A stretch of DNA of 64,000 nt from Chloroflexota bacterium (GCA_028877205.1 JAPPHY010000011.1:131656-195655), one strand, 5' to 3'. Positions 16,371-25,539 are shown, counted from the first letter of the stretch. Numbers and translations: made by a program. The notes: generated by a model from the letters alone, not told the origin.

Positions 16371-16445
16371 TGGAGCGGAAGATGGGATTCGAACCCACGA
16401 CCCTCTCCTTGGCAAGGAGATGCTCTACCACTGAGCCACTTCCGC
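16371..16445 (-). tRNA. tRNA-Gly (GCC)
   Basis: This is a 75-nt tRNA including CCA. The acceptor pairs GCGGAAG with CTTCCGC. The anticodon loop TTGCCAA gives GCC. The T arm GTGGGTTCGAATCCCAT pairs fully. Confidence 0.95.
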
Positions 16446-16482
16446 TCGCTGCGGACGCCGTCTGCGCTGCTGGCAGACGCTG

Positions 16483-16555
16483 TGCCGAGGGCCAGAGTCG
16501 AACTGGCGACACCGGCATTTTCAGTGCCGTGCTCTACCACCTGAGCTACCTCGGC
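16483..16555 (-). tRNA. tRNA-Phe (GAA)
   Basis: This is a 73-nt tRNA up to the discriminator base. The acceptor pairs GCCGAGG with CCTCGGC. The anticodon loop CTGAAAA gives GAA. The CCA end is not encoded (CAG follows), unlike the Gly, Leu and Pro tRNAs in this window. It lies 37 nt upstream of tRNA-Gly on the same strand, so the pair is probably co-transcribed. Confidence 0.95.
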
Positions 16556-16626
16556 ATTGACCTTCATCCTACGCCTGCGGCCGTCCGCGTGTCAAGGTGA
16601 GCGGGGGCGCGGCGCGAGCTGCCACG

Positions 16627-16911
16627 TCCGCTCATCCTGAGCCTGTCGAAGGACTTGAGCGGACGGTGCTCTCCAAGCGCGATGGCCCGCTCGAATGGTT
16701 CGACAAGCTCACCACGAGCGGGGCGGAGATCGCCTACGTCACCCTCGCGAACGCGGGGGTCTATCCCCCGAGACATAGGATGATGGATTCCTGCTCCCGC
16801 ATCAAGTGCGGGACAAAGCTCCGCAGGAATGACGGTTGTGGCGTGAGCGGACGATACTCTCCAAGCGCGATGGCCCGCTCGAATGGTTCGACAAGCTCAC
16901 CACGAGCGGGT
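16627..16911. repeat. repeat array in a 380-bp spacer
   Basis: No gene is seen between tRNA-Phe and the yqeK-like gene. Long dyads with GAGC-GG arms and a GTCGAA loop lie at 16627-16663, 16685-16724 and 16873-16911. About 60 bp around the last two (16661-16722 and 16849-16910) are near-identical direct copies. An 8-4-8 unit (16741-16760, one wobble) and a nested hairpin (16787-16830) lie between them. Confidence 0.75.
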
Positions 16912-16935
16912 GGGGGCACCACCGTCCCCCTACCC

Positions 16936-17520
16936 CTAACCGCCGGACCCCAGAAGCTCGTTGCGCGCCTCTATGTACGCGGGGTGTATCTGCCTCCCAT
17001 CGGCCAGCGCGGCGACCAGCTCCTCGTGGATGAAGGCCAGCGCGGCCGCGCCCAAGTCCTGCTCGGCCAGCCGCACGATCCGGTCGCGGTAGGGATACCG
17101 ATCCGCCTTGGCGGGGTCCAGCTTGTCGGCCAGGAATGCGATCGCCGCGATCGGCCCAAGGCCGCGGTTGAAGGTTGTGTGCCACCAGACCGCCTCCAGC
17201 ACCTCCGGGTCGTCGATCCCGCACTCCCTGCGCAGGATCTCCGAGCCCACCTGCCCGTGCAGTAGCACCGGCATGCGCTCCTCGACCGGATGCACCTCGA
17301 TGCCGTACGCGGCGGCCCGCTCCAGCAGCTCCGCCTCAGGCATCGCGCGGGCGATGTCGTGTGCCAGGGCGGCCAGGCCGGCGCGCTCAGGGTCGAACCC
17401 GTGCGCCTCGGCCATCCACAGCGCCTGCTCGCGAGTGCGCTGGAGGTGAGCCTGCTGACCCTCCGACAGTCCCTGGATTATCGCGTCAAGGGCAGCGTTG
17501 CCGCTGGAACGGGTGGTCAC
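16936..17520 (-). CDS. HD-domain phosphohydrolase (YqeK-like)
   Basis: This 194-aa HD-domain protein is similar to YqeK, which hydrolyses diadenosine tetraphosphate to ADP. Metal-binding elements are ALAHDIAR (HD pair, residue about 50), PVLLHGQVGSEI and WWHTTFNRGLGPIAAIAFLADKLDP, the last with the late Asp. GTG 17520 is preceded by GGAGG at seven nt. A longer frame to 17562 is not supported. In many bacteria yqeK lies next to nadD and rsfS, which are absent here. It lies 90 bp from rpmB on the same strand. Confidence 0.75.
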   Translation of the reverse strand: MTTRSSGNAALDAIIQGLSEGQQAHLQRTREQALWMAEAHGFDPERAGLAALAHDIARAMPEAELLERAAAYGIEVHPVEERMPVLLHGQVGSEILRRECGIDDPEVLEAVWWHTTFNRGLGPIAAIAFLADKLDPAKADRYPYRDRIVRLAEQDLGAAALAFIHEELVAALADGRQIHPAYIEARNELLGSGG

Positions 17521-17610
17521 AACGGAACCTCCGGGGGAAGGGTACGTGAAAAGGCGCGGCACATCGCTGGGGATGTGCTGTGAGCAGACCGGAACACGCT
17601 GCGCCCGCGC

Positions 17611-17802
17611 TTACGCGACGCGGGGCATCTTGCTGCTGGTGCGCAGGCAGCGCGTGCACAGCGACAGCCTGCGGAGCCGGCCGCCCACCGTGATGGTCGA
17701 TCTCTGGATGTTGGGCATGAAGCGGGTCTTGGTCCTCCGCTTGGAGTGACTCACGTTGTGTCCGGTGTGGCCCGCCTTGCCACAAAGCTCGCACTTTGCC
17801 AT
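17611..17802 (-). CDS. rpmB: 50S ribosomal protein L28
   Basis: This 63-aa L28 has MAKCELCGKAGHTGHNVSHS at the start and RRLSLCTRCLR near the end. The four cysteines in two CxxC pairs mark the zinc-binding (C+) form. It is divergent from the fakA-recG pair, the same grouping (rpmB, yloV/fakA, recG) found in Bacillus-type genomes. The Shine-Dalgarno region GAGAAGAG is modest. Confidence 0.95.
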   Translation of the reverse strand: MAKCELCGKAGHTGHNVSHSKRRTKTRFMPNIQRSTITVGGRLRRLSLCTRCLRTSSKMPRVA

Positions 17803-17833
17803 TTCTCTTCTCTCGCCGCGCGGGCAATTGGCT

Positions 17834-17862
17834 TTGACGTACCCGCGGGGATTAAGTAAAAT
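17834..17862 (+). promoter_or_regulatory. sigma70-type promoter for fakA-recG
   Basis: TTGACG at 17834-17839 and TAAAAT at 17857-17862 are exactly 17 nt apart and differ from consensus at one position each. The first plausible start codon of the downstream gene lies about 40 nt further on. Confidence 0.7.
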
Positions 17863-17900
17863 CTGAGAGCCTAGACTACCAGACGACGGCGAGTTTGGCA

Positions 17901-19577
17901 ATGCCCAGCCCCCCGGAAGAGCGCATGGAACGGATCACTGAGCCGACCACAGTCTACCTTGACGCGCACGGCCTGCAGCGCATCCTAGCGCACGGCCGCA
18001 TGGCGATCGAGGCGCGAGTTGAGGACATCAACGCCCTCAACGTGTTCCCCGTGCCAGACGGCGACACCGGCATCAACATGTTCCTGACGATGAAGGCGCT
18101 GGAGGACAGCCCATCCACTCGAAGCGCCACGTCGGCCTCCGCCATGCTCTCCGCACTCTCCGACGCCGCCCTGCGCGGCTCGCGGGGCAACAGCGGTGTC
18201 ATTCTCGCCCAGTTCCTGCGCGGCCTCGCGAGCGGGCTGGAGGGCAAGGAGCAGTGGGACGGCAGCGACCTGGCCTCCGCCCTGGGGGAGGCCTGCACCG
18301 CCGCCTACGGCGCAGTCGCCAGGCCCGTGGAGGGCACCATGCTCACGGTCATCCGCGAGCTGGCAGAGGCCGCGCAGCAGGTTGCGGGCAACGGCGGCGA
18401 CGTGCTCGCCACGTGGGAGGCCGCCTGCCTTGCGTCCCGCGAGTCCGTGGCGCGGACGCCCACGCTGCTCCCTGTGCTGCGAGAGGCAGGCGTAGTGGAC
18501 GCCGGCGGCCTTGGGCTGTCGGTGATCATGGAGGGCGCGCTGGCTGGCCTTCGCGGCGTGGAGCCTGCCCTCATCGAGTTCCCTGCGCCCGTGCTGGACA
18601 GCGTTTCGACCAGCGCGCAAGCCGTGAGCGCCGCTTTCGTCGACGCCACGGAGGAGGAGATATACGGCTACTGCACGCAGTTCGTCATCGAGGGCGAGAG
18701 CCTGTCGCCCGACGCTGTCCGCGCGGCCCTTGAGCCGCTGGCAGCCTCCACGGTGGTCATCGGGGGCGGTAGCGTGGTCAGAGTCCACGTCCACGCCGAG
18801 GATCCCGGCCCGGCCATCAGCTGCGGCGCGTCCCTCGGCACGCTCGCGCAGGTGAGCATCGAGAACATGGACGAGCAGCACCGGCGGTTCGTCGCCGATC
18901 GCAGGCAGGAGCAGCAGCTTCGCCCCGTCGCCGTCGTGGCCGTCGCGTCCGGCGAGGGCCTGACAGAGCTGTTCCTGGACAGCGGCGCAGGCCGCGTGCT
19001 GTCCGGCGGCGACACCATGAACCCCAGCACGCAGGAGATCCTGGACGCCGTGGAGGATGCCGGCGCGGAGCGGGTCATCCTGCTGCCCAACAACACCAAC
19101 ATCGTGTCCGCGGCGGAGCAGGCCCGGTCGCTGTCCTCCCGCGAGGTGGCGGTCGTGCCCACCGCAAGCATTCCGCAGGGAGTGGCGGCGCTGCTGGCCT
19201 TCAACGAGGTGGAGGAGTTTGAGGCAAACGTGAGCGCCATGAGCGGCGCCTTCGAGGGAGTGGTCTCGGGGGCCGTTGGCCCGGCGCAACGCGACGCCGA
19301 GCTTGGCGGCGTGCGCGTGTCTGCGGGGCAGTTCATGGGGCTGCTGGAGCGCCGCATGGTGACTTCCGGCGATGACGCATCCACCGTGCTCACCGAGCTC
19401 GTGGGCATTGCAGAGGCTGAGCCCGGCTCGATCGTCACGCTCTACTGGGGCGCGGCCACAGAGGAGGATGAGGCGGAGGCCGCCGCCGACGTGCTGCGAG
19501 AGCAGTTCCCCGACGTGGACGTGGAGGTGGTGTTCGGCGGCCAGCCGCACTACAATTACATCGTATCCGTCGAGTGA
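17901..19577 (+). CDS. DAK2/DegV-type fatty acid kinase FakA-like protein
   Basis: This 558-aa protein has the layout of FakA (YloV), which phosphorylates FakB-bound fatty acids. The N-terminal DhaL kinase domain has NVFPVPDGDTGINM (Mg-ATP-binding Asp residues) and GSRGNSGVILAQFLRG. The middle and C-terminal domains carry LPNNTNI and the PHYNYIVSVE end typical of the family. The start is uncertain: ATG 17901 gives 558 aa, ATG 17925 (MERITEP) gives 550 aa, and neither has a strong ribosome binding site. No fakB/degV gene is in the window. It is followed by recG, as in Firmicutes. Confidence 0.82.
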   Translation: MPSPPEERMERITEPTTVYLDAHGLQRILAHGRMAIEARVEDINALNVFPVPDGDTGINMFLTMKALEDSPSTRSATSASAMLSALSDAALRGSRGNSGVILAQFLRGLASGLEGKEQWDGSDLASALGEACTAAYGAVARPVEGTMLTVIRELAEAAQQVAGNGGDVLATWEAACLASRESVARTPTLLPVLREAGVVDAGGLGLSVIMEGALAGLRGVEPALIEFPAPVLDSVSTSAQAVSAAFVDATEEEIYGYCTQFVIEGESLSPDAVRAALEPLAASTVVIGGGSVVRVHVHAEDPGPAISCGASLGTLAQVSIENMDEQHRRFVADRRQEQQLRPVAVVAVASGEGLTELFLDSGAGRVLSGGDTMNPSTQEILDAVEDAGAERVILLPNNTNIVSAAEQARSLSSREVAVVPTASIPQGVAALLAFNEVEEFEANVSAMSGAFEGVVSGAVGPAQRDAELGGVRVSAGQFMGLLERRMVTSGDDASTVLTELVGIAEAEPGSIVTLYWGAATEEDEAEAAADVLREQFPDVDVEVVFGGQPHYNYIVSVE

Positions 19578-19684
19578 CAATCAGTCCATTGACGCGCGGG
19601 TAGCGGCGGTGGCTTACGCGGCTTCACGTCCCGCCGGATACATGACTCTGAACGCGGCGCTCCGGCAGTAGCCGAAACAACCTC

Positions 19685-19710
19685 TCGATGTTCCATATCG
19701 GCAACATCGA
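19685..19710 (+). promoter_or_regulatory. hairpin in the recG leader
   Basis: An 8-bp inverted repeat (TCGATGTT / AACATCGA) with a 10-nt loop lies about 70 bp before recG. No T run follows, so it could be an mRNA structure or an operator. A TATGAT box at 19749-19754 may be a -10 element for recG. Confidence 0.35.
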
Positions 19711-19776
19711 GCAGTCGCTCCCCACGCGTGAGTGTGGGCGCCCGCCGGTATGATGTAGTGACGCGAGCCGAAAGCG

Positions 19777-22218
19777 ATGACGAACGGTGAACTGGTAACG
19801 CTGAGAAAGGTCCTCGCGCTGGAGAGGCAGAAGGGCTGCCGCGACACCGCGGTCGTCGGCGGCCTGGACGGGTTTCTCGCGCGATGGCTTGACCGGCTGC
19901 CGGACCAGCCGCCAGTGCGACTCCCGCGGCCGGGCTATGCGTCCATGTCCGCAGACCAGCGCAGCCGCTGGCTCGACGATACCCTGACGCTGCTCGATGG
20001 CGAAGGCGCCTCTGCCGCGCCGGCCGTTCAGCGCACCGCCGCTCCTCGCAGGCGCGCTTCCGGCCCTCCCCGGACGCGACAACCTCGTGCGAAGCAGGAG
20101 CCATCGCTTGCATCCCCCCTGGAAGTGCTGCCGCGCGTGTCCTCTACCGTGGCTTCCAGGCTCAAGAGGCTGGGCGTAACCACCGTGCGGGACCTGCTGT
20201 ACCTGTTCCCGCGCCGCCACAACGACTACGGCAGCCTGTGCCGTGTCGCCGACCTGACGATGGAGGCCGACCAGACGGTGGCTGTCAGCGTATGGGAAGC
20301 GCGCGAGACAATGCTCGGCGGGCGGATGCGGTCTACGGAGGCGGTCGTGGGAGACGAAACGGGCAACCTGCGCGTGGTCTGGTTCAATCAGCCTCACCTC
20401 GCAAGGTGGTTCAGGCCGGGCACGCGTCTGGCGCTGAGCGGCAGGGTGACCGTCTTCCGAGACGCGCCGGTCATGCAGTCGCCGGAGTACGAGCCGCTGC
20501 AGAGCGGAGAGAACATGATCCACACCGGCGGGCTTGTGCCGGTCTATCCGCTCACGGACGGACTGACGCCGCGCAACCTCCGGCGTCTCGTCAAGGCGGC
20601 CTTGGACGGCTGGGGCAGCCTCCTCGAAGATCCGCTGCCGGAGGAGATGCGACGCAGGACCGGTCTGCTGCCCCTGGCGCAGGCCGTCCGGCAGGCGCAC
20701 TACCCGCAGGACGCCGAGAGCCAAGCGAGTGCACGGCGCCGCCTCGCCTTCGACGAACTCTTCGTCATGCAGATGTTCGTCTTCTCGCGGCGCAGGGAGT
20801 GGCGTGAGTCCGGCGGCGCGCCTCCGCTCCCACGCGACCAGGGCGTACTCGACGCCCTCTCTTCGCGCCTGCCGTTCTCGCTCACGTCCGCCCAGGACAG
20901 GGCTCTGAACGAGATACTGGCCGACATGGAGGGAGAGCGGCCTATGAGCCGCCTGCTGCAGGGGGACGTGGGAAGCGGCAAGACAGTTGTGGCCCTCGCG
21001 GCCCTCCTGTCGGCCGTCGCAAACGACCGGCAGGGCGCGTTCATGGCCCCGACAGAGATACTCGCACAGCAGCACTTCAACACCATCCGCGAGCTGGTCA
21101 CCGGCGAGAGCGCGCCCACGGACGGCGGACCGCTACTCACCTTCGAGCTGCCTGCGCTGCCCCGCCCAGTGTCGCTGGGCCTTCTCCTGGGCAGCCAGCC
21201 GGCGAGGCAGAAGCGGGGGATTCAGGCCATGATGTCGCAGGGCGCGCTGGACATGGTGGTTGGCACGCACGCGCTGCTGCAGCAAAACGCGGACATGCCG
21301 CGCCTTGGCCTGGCCGTGGTCGACGAGCAGCACCGGTTCGGCGTCATGCAGCGCGCCTCCCTGCGCCACAAGGGCGAGACGCCACACCTGCTGGTCATGT
21401 CCGCCACGCCCATACCGCGCTCGCTGGCGCTCACGCTCTACGGTGACCTCGATCTGTCGATCCTGGACGAGCAGCCTCCGGGACGGAAGCCAATAAGGAC
21501 GCGAAACGTGCCCCCTGAACGGCGACTGGACGCCTATGAGTTCGTTCGGCGGCAGGTGGGAAGCGGCAGGCAGGCGTTCGTGGTCTGCCCGCTCATCGAG
21601 GAGTCGGAGGTTTTGCAGACGCGGGCCGCCACAACGGAGTTCCACCGCCTGTCCACCGAGGTGTTCCCGGACCTCACGCTTGGCCTGTTGCACGGCCGGT
21701 TGCCGCTTCGAGAAAAGGAGGAGGTCATGGGCCGCTTCCAGCGCGGCGAGCTGGACGTGCTAGTCTCCACGCCCGTTGTGGAGGTGGGCATAGACAACCG
21801 GAACGCCAGCGTCATCCTCATCGATGGGGCGGACCGGTTCGGGCTGGCGCAGCTGCACCAGTTCCGCGGCCGCGTGGGCCGCGGTGAGCACGCGAGTTAC
21901 TGCATGCTCATGTCGGACTACCCCTCGGCCGAGGCGAAGGAGCGTCTAGACGTCATGGAACAGGTGTCAAACGGCTTCGCCGTAGCCGAGGAGGACCTGC
22001 GGTTCCGCGGCCCGGGCGACTACTTCGGCACACGCCAGAGCGGCCTGCCGGACCTGCGCATGGCGCGCCTGTCCGATCAGGACCTGCTTTCCATGGCGCG
22101 TCAGGAAGCCGCAGACCTGCTGCGCGAGGACCCGGCGCTCGAACGACCGGAGCACCGCGCCCTGGCGCAGGAGCTGGCCCGCTTCACCGCCTCGTCTCAG
22201 CACGGCGAGATCAGCTAG
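19777..22218 (+). CDS. recG: ATP-dependent DNA helicase RecG
   Basis: This 813-aa helicase remodels stalled forks and branched DNA. After an N-terminal extension of about 110 residues, a helix-hairpin-like stretch (VASRLKRLGVTTVRDLLYLFPRRHNDY) leads into the wedge OB domain. The helicase core has Walker A GDVGSGKT (residue about 393), the DEQH box VVDEQHRFG, motif III MSATPIPRSLAL and motif VI QFRGRVGRG. The C-terminal DYFGTRQSGLPDLRMA is specific for RecG. The N-terminal extension is longer than in E. coli but similar to other Gram-positive-like forms. The stop overlaps the convergent stomatin gene's stop by four bases. Confidence 0.95.
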   Translation: MTNGELVTLRKVLALERQKGCRDTAVVGGLDGFLARWLDRLPDQPPVRLPRPGYASMSADQRSRWLDDTLTLLDGEGASAAPAVQRTAAPRRRASGPPRTRQPRAKQEPSLASPLEVLPRVSSTVASRLKRLGVTTVRDLLYLFPRRHNDYGSLCRVADLTMEADQTVAVSVWEARETMLGGRMRSTEAVVGDETGNLRVVWFNQPHLARWFRPGTRLALSGRVTVFRDAPVMQSPEYEPLQSGENMIHTGGLVPVYPLTDGLTPRNLRRLVKAALDGWGSLLEDPLPEEMRRRTGLLPLAQAVRQAHYPQDAESQASARRRLAFDELFVMQMFVFSRRREWRESGGAPPLPRDQGVLDALSSRLPFSLTSAQDRALNEILADMEGERPMSRLLQGDVGSGKTVVALAALLSAVANDRQGAFMAPTEILAQQHFNTIRELVTGESAPTDGGPLLTFELPALPRPVSLGLLLGSQPARQKRGIQAMMSQGALDMVVGTHALLQQNADMPRLGLAVVDEQHRFGVMQRASLRHKGETPHLLVMSATPIPRSLALTLYGDLDLSILDEQPPGRKPIRTRNVPPERRLDAYEFVRRQVGSGRQAFVVCPLIEESEVLQTRAATTEFHRLSTEVFPDLTLGLLHGRLPLREKEEVMGRFQRGELDVLVSTPVVEVGIDNRNASVILIDGADRFGLAQLHQFRGRVGRGEHASYCMLMSDYPSAEAKERLDVMEQVSNGFAVAEEDLRFRGPGDYFGTRQSGLPDLRMARLSDQDLLSMARQEAADLLREDPALERPEHRALAQELARFTASSQHGEIS

Positions 22219-23093
22219 GCGCCGTTCGACCCGCCGTCCCTGTCGCCGCTGCGGCCCGCTGCGGAGCTCACGAACGACTGGAGCATGCTCGTGAACTCCA
22301 TAGGAAAGATGAACTTGGTGGCGGGACTGCCTCCCAGCTTGCTCAGAGTGTCGAAGTACTGGAGGCTCATGGTGCGGGCGTCCGCCTCCTGAGCCACCGA
22401 GTTGATCCTGTCCAGAGCCGTGCTGAAGCCGTCCGCGCGCAGGATGGCTGCCTGCTGGTCGCCCTCGGCGTTCAGTATCTCCGACTGACGCGAGCCCTCG
22501 GCGAGCAGGATGGCGGCCTGCTTCTCGCCCTCCGCGCGGTTGATGGCAGCCTGCCTCGCGCCCTCCGACTCGGTGATCTCGGCAGTCTTGATGGCCGCGG
22601 CGGACTTCTCCCGCTCCATAGCGGCCTTCACGCCGGGCGGCGGGTCGATCTCGTTGATCTCCACCTGGCTCACCTTGATGCCCCAGCGACCCGTGACCTC
22701 GTCCATCCTCACCTGAAGCTGGTCGCGAATCTTCTCGCGTTCTGAGAGCGCCTCCGAGAGCGTGGTGGCTCCTATCACCGCCCTGAGCGTTGCGAAGGAC
22801 AGGTTGATAGTGGCCACGCGGTAGTTCTCGATATCCACGACGGCCTTGCGCACCTCTTCGCCGTCCGCCAGCACGCGATAGTAGATCACGAAGTCCATGT
22901 CCACCACCACGTTGTCGGAGGTGATGTACTTCTGCGTGGGCACCCTGTCCACCTGCTCCCGCAGGTCAACCTTGTAGGGCTGGTCCACAAACGGGATCAC
23001 GATCCTGAGGCCGGGGCCTCGCACGTCCAGAAACTTGCCCCATCGCAGCACAACCATGCGCTCGTACTGCCTGACAATCCGCCAGAATACCAT
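22215..23093 (-). CDS. SPFH/stomatin-like membrane protein
   Basis: This 292-aa member of the SPFH (band 7) family scaffolds membrane microdomains and often partners a NfeD protease. It starts directly with FWRIVRQYERMVVLRWGKF, has the typical GPGLRIVIPFVD, and the domain continues to AAMEREKSAAAIKTAEITE, after which a long coiled coil with EGEKQAAILLAEGSRQ runs to about residue 245. The usual N-terminal membrane helix is short or missing. GGAGGA precedes the ATG. It lies 12 nt after the NfeD gene on the same strand, the conserved nfeD-stomatin operon. Its stop codon shares CTAG with the stop of recG. Confidence 0.88.
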   Translation of the reverse strand: MVFWRIVRQYERMVVLRWGKFLDVRGPGLRIVIPFVDQPYKVDLREQVDRVPTQKYITSDNVVVDMDFVIYYRVLADGEEVRKAVVDIENYRVATINLSFATLRAVIGATTLSEALSEREKIRDQLQVRMDEVTGRWGIKVSQVEINEIDPPPGVKAAMEREKSAAAIKTAEITESEGARQAAINRAEGEKQAAILLAEGSRQSEILNAEGDQQAAILRADGFSTALDRINSVAQEADARTMSLQYFDTLSKLGGSPATKFIFPMEFTSMLQSFVSSAAGRSGDRDGGSNGA

Positions 23094-23105
23094 GACGTTC
23101 CTCCT

Positions 23106-24503
23106 CTACTCTCTCAGCTTTGACACACGGAGGGCCAGTCCCTCCATGCCCACCACACGTACCCGCTCGCCGGCGCCAATCTCCTGATCGTCGTCCGCTA
23201 CGGCGGTCCACACCTCGCTTGCCAGACGAACCGTGCCCCTCGGCATCAGTCCCGTGACCACGGTGCCAGTCTGCCCAACCATACTATTCTCCACGGACAC
23301 GTTCGTGTCGTCGCGCTCCCTGATGATGGATGCGACGAACCAGCCACCGCCGCCGAGCAGCAGCGCCGCCATAGCCAGCAACACCCACAGGTTCACGCTA
23401 AAGCCCGGGAGGGTTGGCGAAGGCGGGCCGGACGGGTTGAACAGCAGCAGCCCTCCGACAACAAAGCTCACCACCGCGCCTATGCCCAGCAGCCCAACAC
23501 CCGAAACCTGTATCTCCAGGAACAGCAGCAGCAGCGCCAGGCCCAGGAATGCGAACCCCGCCCAGTTCACCGGCAGGTTGCCCGTGGCCACGAAGGCCAG
23601 CAACAGGCACATAACACCCACCACGGCAGGCACTATCAGGCCGGGGTTGAACAGCTCTATCACAAGACCAAGACCGCCAAGGGTGATGAGTATGAAGTAC
23701 ACGTTGGGATCCGACAGGAACAGGACGAAACGCTCCGCCAGAGTCAGGTCCAGCCGTCGAGGCTCCAGGCCCTCCGTGTCCAGGGTCACGGACCCGCCGG
23801 GCGTCTCGACTGTCATGCCGTGGAGCTGGTCAAGCACATCGTCCAGGTCGTCCGCCGTGAAGTCGACGATGTCCAGCGCGACGGCCTCTTGCGAGCTGTA
23901 GGCGACGGCCTCGAGCACGGTTGCCTCAAGCGCCTCGCTGTTGCGGCCCCGCTTCTCGGCGATGTCCCGCATGAGCGCGGCTGCGTCCTCGGTAGCCTTG
24001 CTTTTGATGGTCTCCGGCAGCTCCTCGCCGCCTGCGCCCACGGGGCTCGCCGCGCCGATGTTGGTGCCGGGCGCCATGACTGCAACGTGGGCCGCAGCGG
24101 TGATGAAGGTGCCCGCGGACGCCGCGTGTGCCCCTCCGGGCGCCACGTAGACGACGGACGGCACGTCGGACTCCAGCAGGGCCGTCACCATGTCACGCGT
24201 GGAGTCCAGGAAGCCCCCGGGCGTATCCAGCCTCACGATGATCAGCTCTGCGCCGTCATCCGCGGCCTGCTCCACAGCCCGCTCAAGGTAGCCGGCAATC
24301 GTGGGGTTGATGACCTCGTCGATCTCGGCGTAGACGTAGTGCCTGGACTGACCCGTCGCCGCGCCCGTGAGGCCAAGCAGGAGCGCCGCCAGAGACAGCA
24401 CCAGCACGGCGAGCCGTAGTGCCGGCCCAACAGTAGCCGTGGGCGCGTCCGACCTTGCCGTCCTGCCGCCGCTTCCAACGCGCTTCCGACCCGGATTGAG
24501 CAA
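23106..24503 (-). CDS. NfeD-family membrane serine protease (ClpP class)
   Basis: This long-form NfeD protein (465 aa) pairs with stomatin and cleaves hydrophobic peptides in known homologues. A signal/anchor segment (residues about 27-50) is followed by a ClpP-fold domain: IIVRLDTPGGFLDSTRDM, then VYVAPGGAHAASAGTFI, where the Ser of ASAG is the nucleophile, and GAASPVG. Several transmembrane helices (about 255-375) and a C-terminal OB domain (GQTGTVVTGLMPRGTVRL) follow. The start is a TTG at 24503. GGAGG lies rather far upstream, so the exact start is uncertain. Confidence 0.88.
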   Translation of the reverse strand: MLNPGRKRVGSGGRTARSDAPTATVGPALRLAVLVLSLAALLLGLTGAATGQSRHYVYAEIDEVINPTIAGYLERAVEQAADDGAELIIVRLDTPGGFLDSTRDMVTALLESDVPSVVYVAPGGAHAASAGTFITAAAHVAVMAPGTNIGAASPVGAGGEELPETIKSKATEDAAALMRDIAEKRGRNSEALEATVLEAVAYSSQEAVALDIVDFTADDLDDVLDQLHGMTVETPGGSVTLDTEGLEPRRLDLTLAERFVLFLSDPNVYFILITLGGLGLVIELFNPGLIVPAVVGVMCLLLAFVATGNLPVNWAGFAFLGLALLLLFLEIQVSGVGLLGIGAVVSFVVGGLLLFNPSGPPSPTLPGFSVNLWVLLAMAALLLGGGGWFVASIIRERDDTNVSVENSMVGQTGTVVTGLMPRGTVRLASEVWTAVADDDQEIGAGERVRVVGMEGLALRVSKLRE

Positions 24504-24575
24504 GATGCACCCCCAACCTCCATTATGGGCGCAACGCTCCGAGCGGTCAACGCGCGGGGAGTACTGCTACACGTG

Positions 24576-25094
24576 TCACGCCGGTCTGTACACCAGCTTC
24601 ACTACCCCATCCGCGTACACGCGGGAGTCCACAAGACGCAGCGAGGACATACCACCATCCATGAACAGAGGGATGCCGTCGCCAAGGAGCACGGGCATCA
24701 CGTAGATCTCGTACAGGTCAATCGCGCCGAGCTCACGAACGGCGTCTATACACTTAGGCCCGCCGAGGAGCCAGACATCGCCTTGCGGGGTCGTGCTCCT
24801 GAGGTGCTCCGCAAGCGCTGCGACGCCATCCGGCCAGGCGACGGTCTGTGGAGGAAGGTCCTCTATCGGTCGCGACGTAAGTACGTATGTGTCGATGCCG
24901 GAGTATGGCCAGGGGCCGAATCCAAGTACCTGGTCGAAGGTCTTGCGGCCAATGACGATAGCATCTATCTGCTGGAGGAACTGATCGTAGCCGTAGCCCT
25001 CCGGGTCGTGAAAGGCGTCCAGCCAGTCTACGCTTCCGTCGGCGCTGGCCACGAAACCGTCAAGGCTGGCCGCGATGTACACACGGAACTCCAT
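24576..25094 (-). CDS. dihydrofolate reductase-like (RibD C-terminal) protein
   Basis: This 172-aa protein has the RibD-C/DHFR fold: VYIAASLDGFVASADGSVDWL at the start, AIVIGRKTFDQVLGFGPWPY, and WLLGGPKCIDAVRELGAIDLYEIYVMPVLLGDGIPLF. These NADPH-dependent reductases (YwjB/YyaP types) are widespread and mostly without a proven substrate. True DHFR is less likely, since the folate-binding residues are not evident. It lies 46 bp after rpsI on the same strand, so it may be read through from the ribosomal operon. Confidence 0.75.
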   Translation of the reverse strand: MEFRVYIAASLDGFVASADGSVDWLDAFHDPEGYGYDQFLQQIDAIVIGRKTFDQVLGFGPWPYSGIDTYVLTSRPIEDLPPQTVAWPDGVAALAEHLRSTTPQGDVWLLGGPKCIDAVRELGAIDLYEIYVMPVLLGDGIPLFMDGGMSSLRLVDSRVYADGVVKLVYRPA

Positions 25095-25140
25095 GACAGC
25101 ATCCGGAAGCGCCGGTTGGGCCGAGGGGCCGTGAAGGTCC

Positions 25141-25539
25141 CTACCGCTTGGTGTACTGCGGAGCCCTTCGGGCGCGCTTGAGGCCGTACTTCTTGCTCTC
25201 CTTGATCCGCGAGTCGCGGGTCAGGAGGCCGCGCTGCTTGAGCACCGGCCGCAGGGCGTCGTCGGCGCGCAGGAGGGCGCGGGCTATGCCGTGGCGCAGC
25301 GCGCTCGCTTGGCTCACCACGCCGCCGCCGTGGATCTTGACCACCACGCCGTACCGGTTCTGGCTCTCGGTGACTCGGAGCGGCTCCGTGATGGTGGAGC
25401 GCCACGCCGGGAGGGGAAAGAACTCCTCCAGCGTCTTCTCGTTCACGGTGAACCCGCCGCCTCCGGGGTACAGCCTGACCTGCGCCACGGACGTCTTCCT
25501 CTTGCCAGTCCCGTAGTAGTATTGCTGCTGCTCCGTCAT
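25141..25539 (-). CDS. rpsI: 30S ribosomal protein S9
   Basis: This 132-aa S9 has the classic YYYGTGKRKTSVAQVRL opening, IHGGGVVSQASALRHGIARAL, and the basic tail ending in QYTKR that reaches the P-site tRNA. It lies directly behind rplM, the usual partner, with a 9-bp gap. Confidence 0.97.
   Translation of the reverse strand: MTEQQQYYYGTGKRKTSVAQVRLYPGGGGFTVNEKTLEEFFPLPAWRSTITEPLRVTESQNRYGVVVKIHGGGVVSQASALRHGIARALLRADDALRPVLKQRGLLTRDSRIKESKKYGLKRARRAPQYTKR

Noticed and set aside
17985..19580. Long minus-strand frame over the fakA-like gene
   Set aside because: It is antisense to conserved kinase motifs, and its composition (His/Arg-rich) is typical of a shadow frame.
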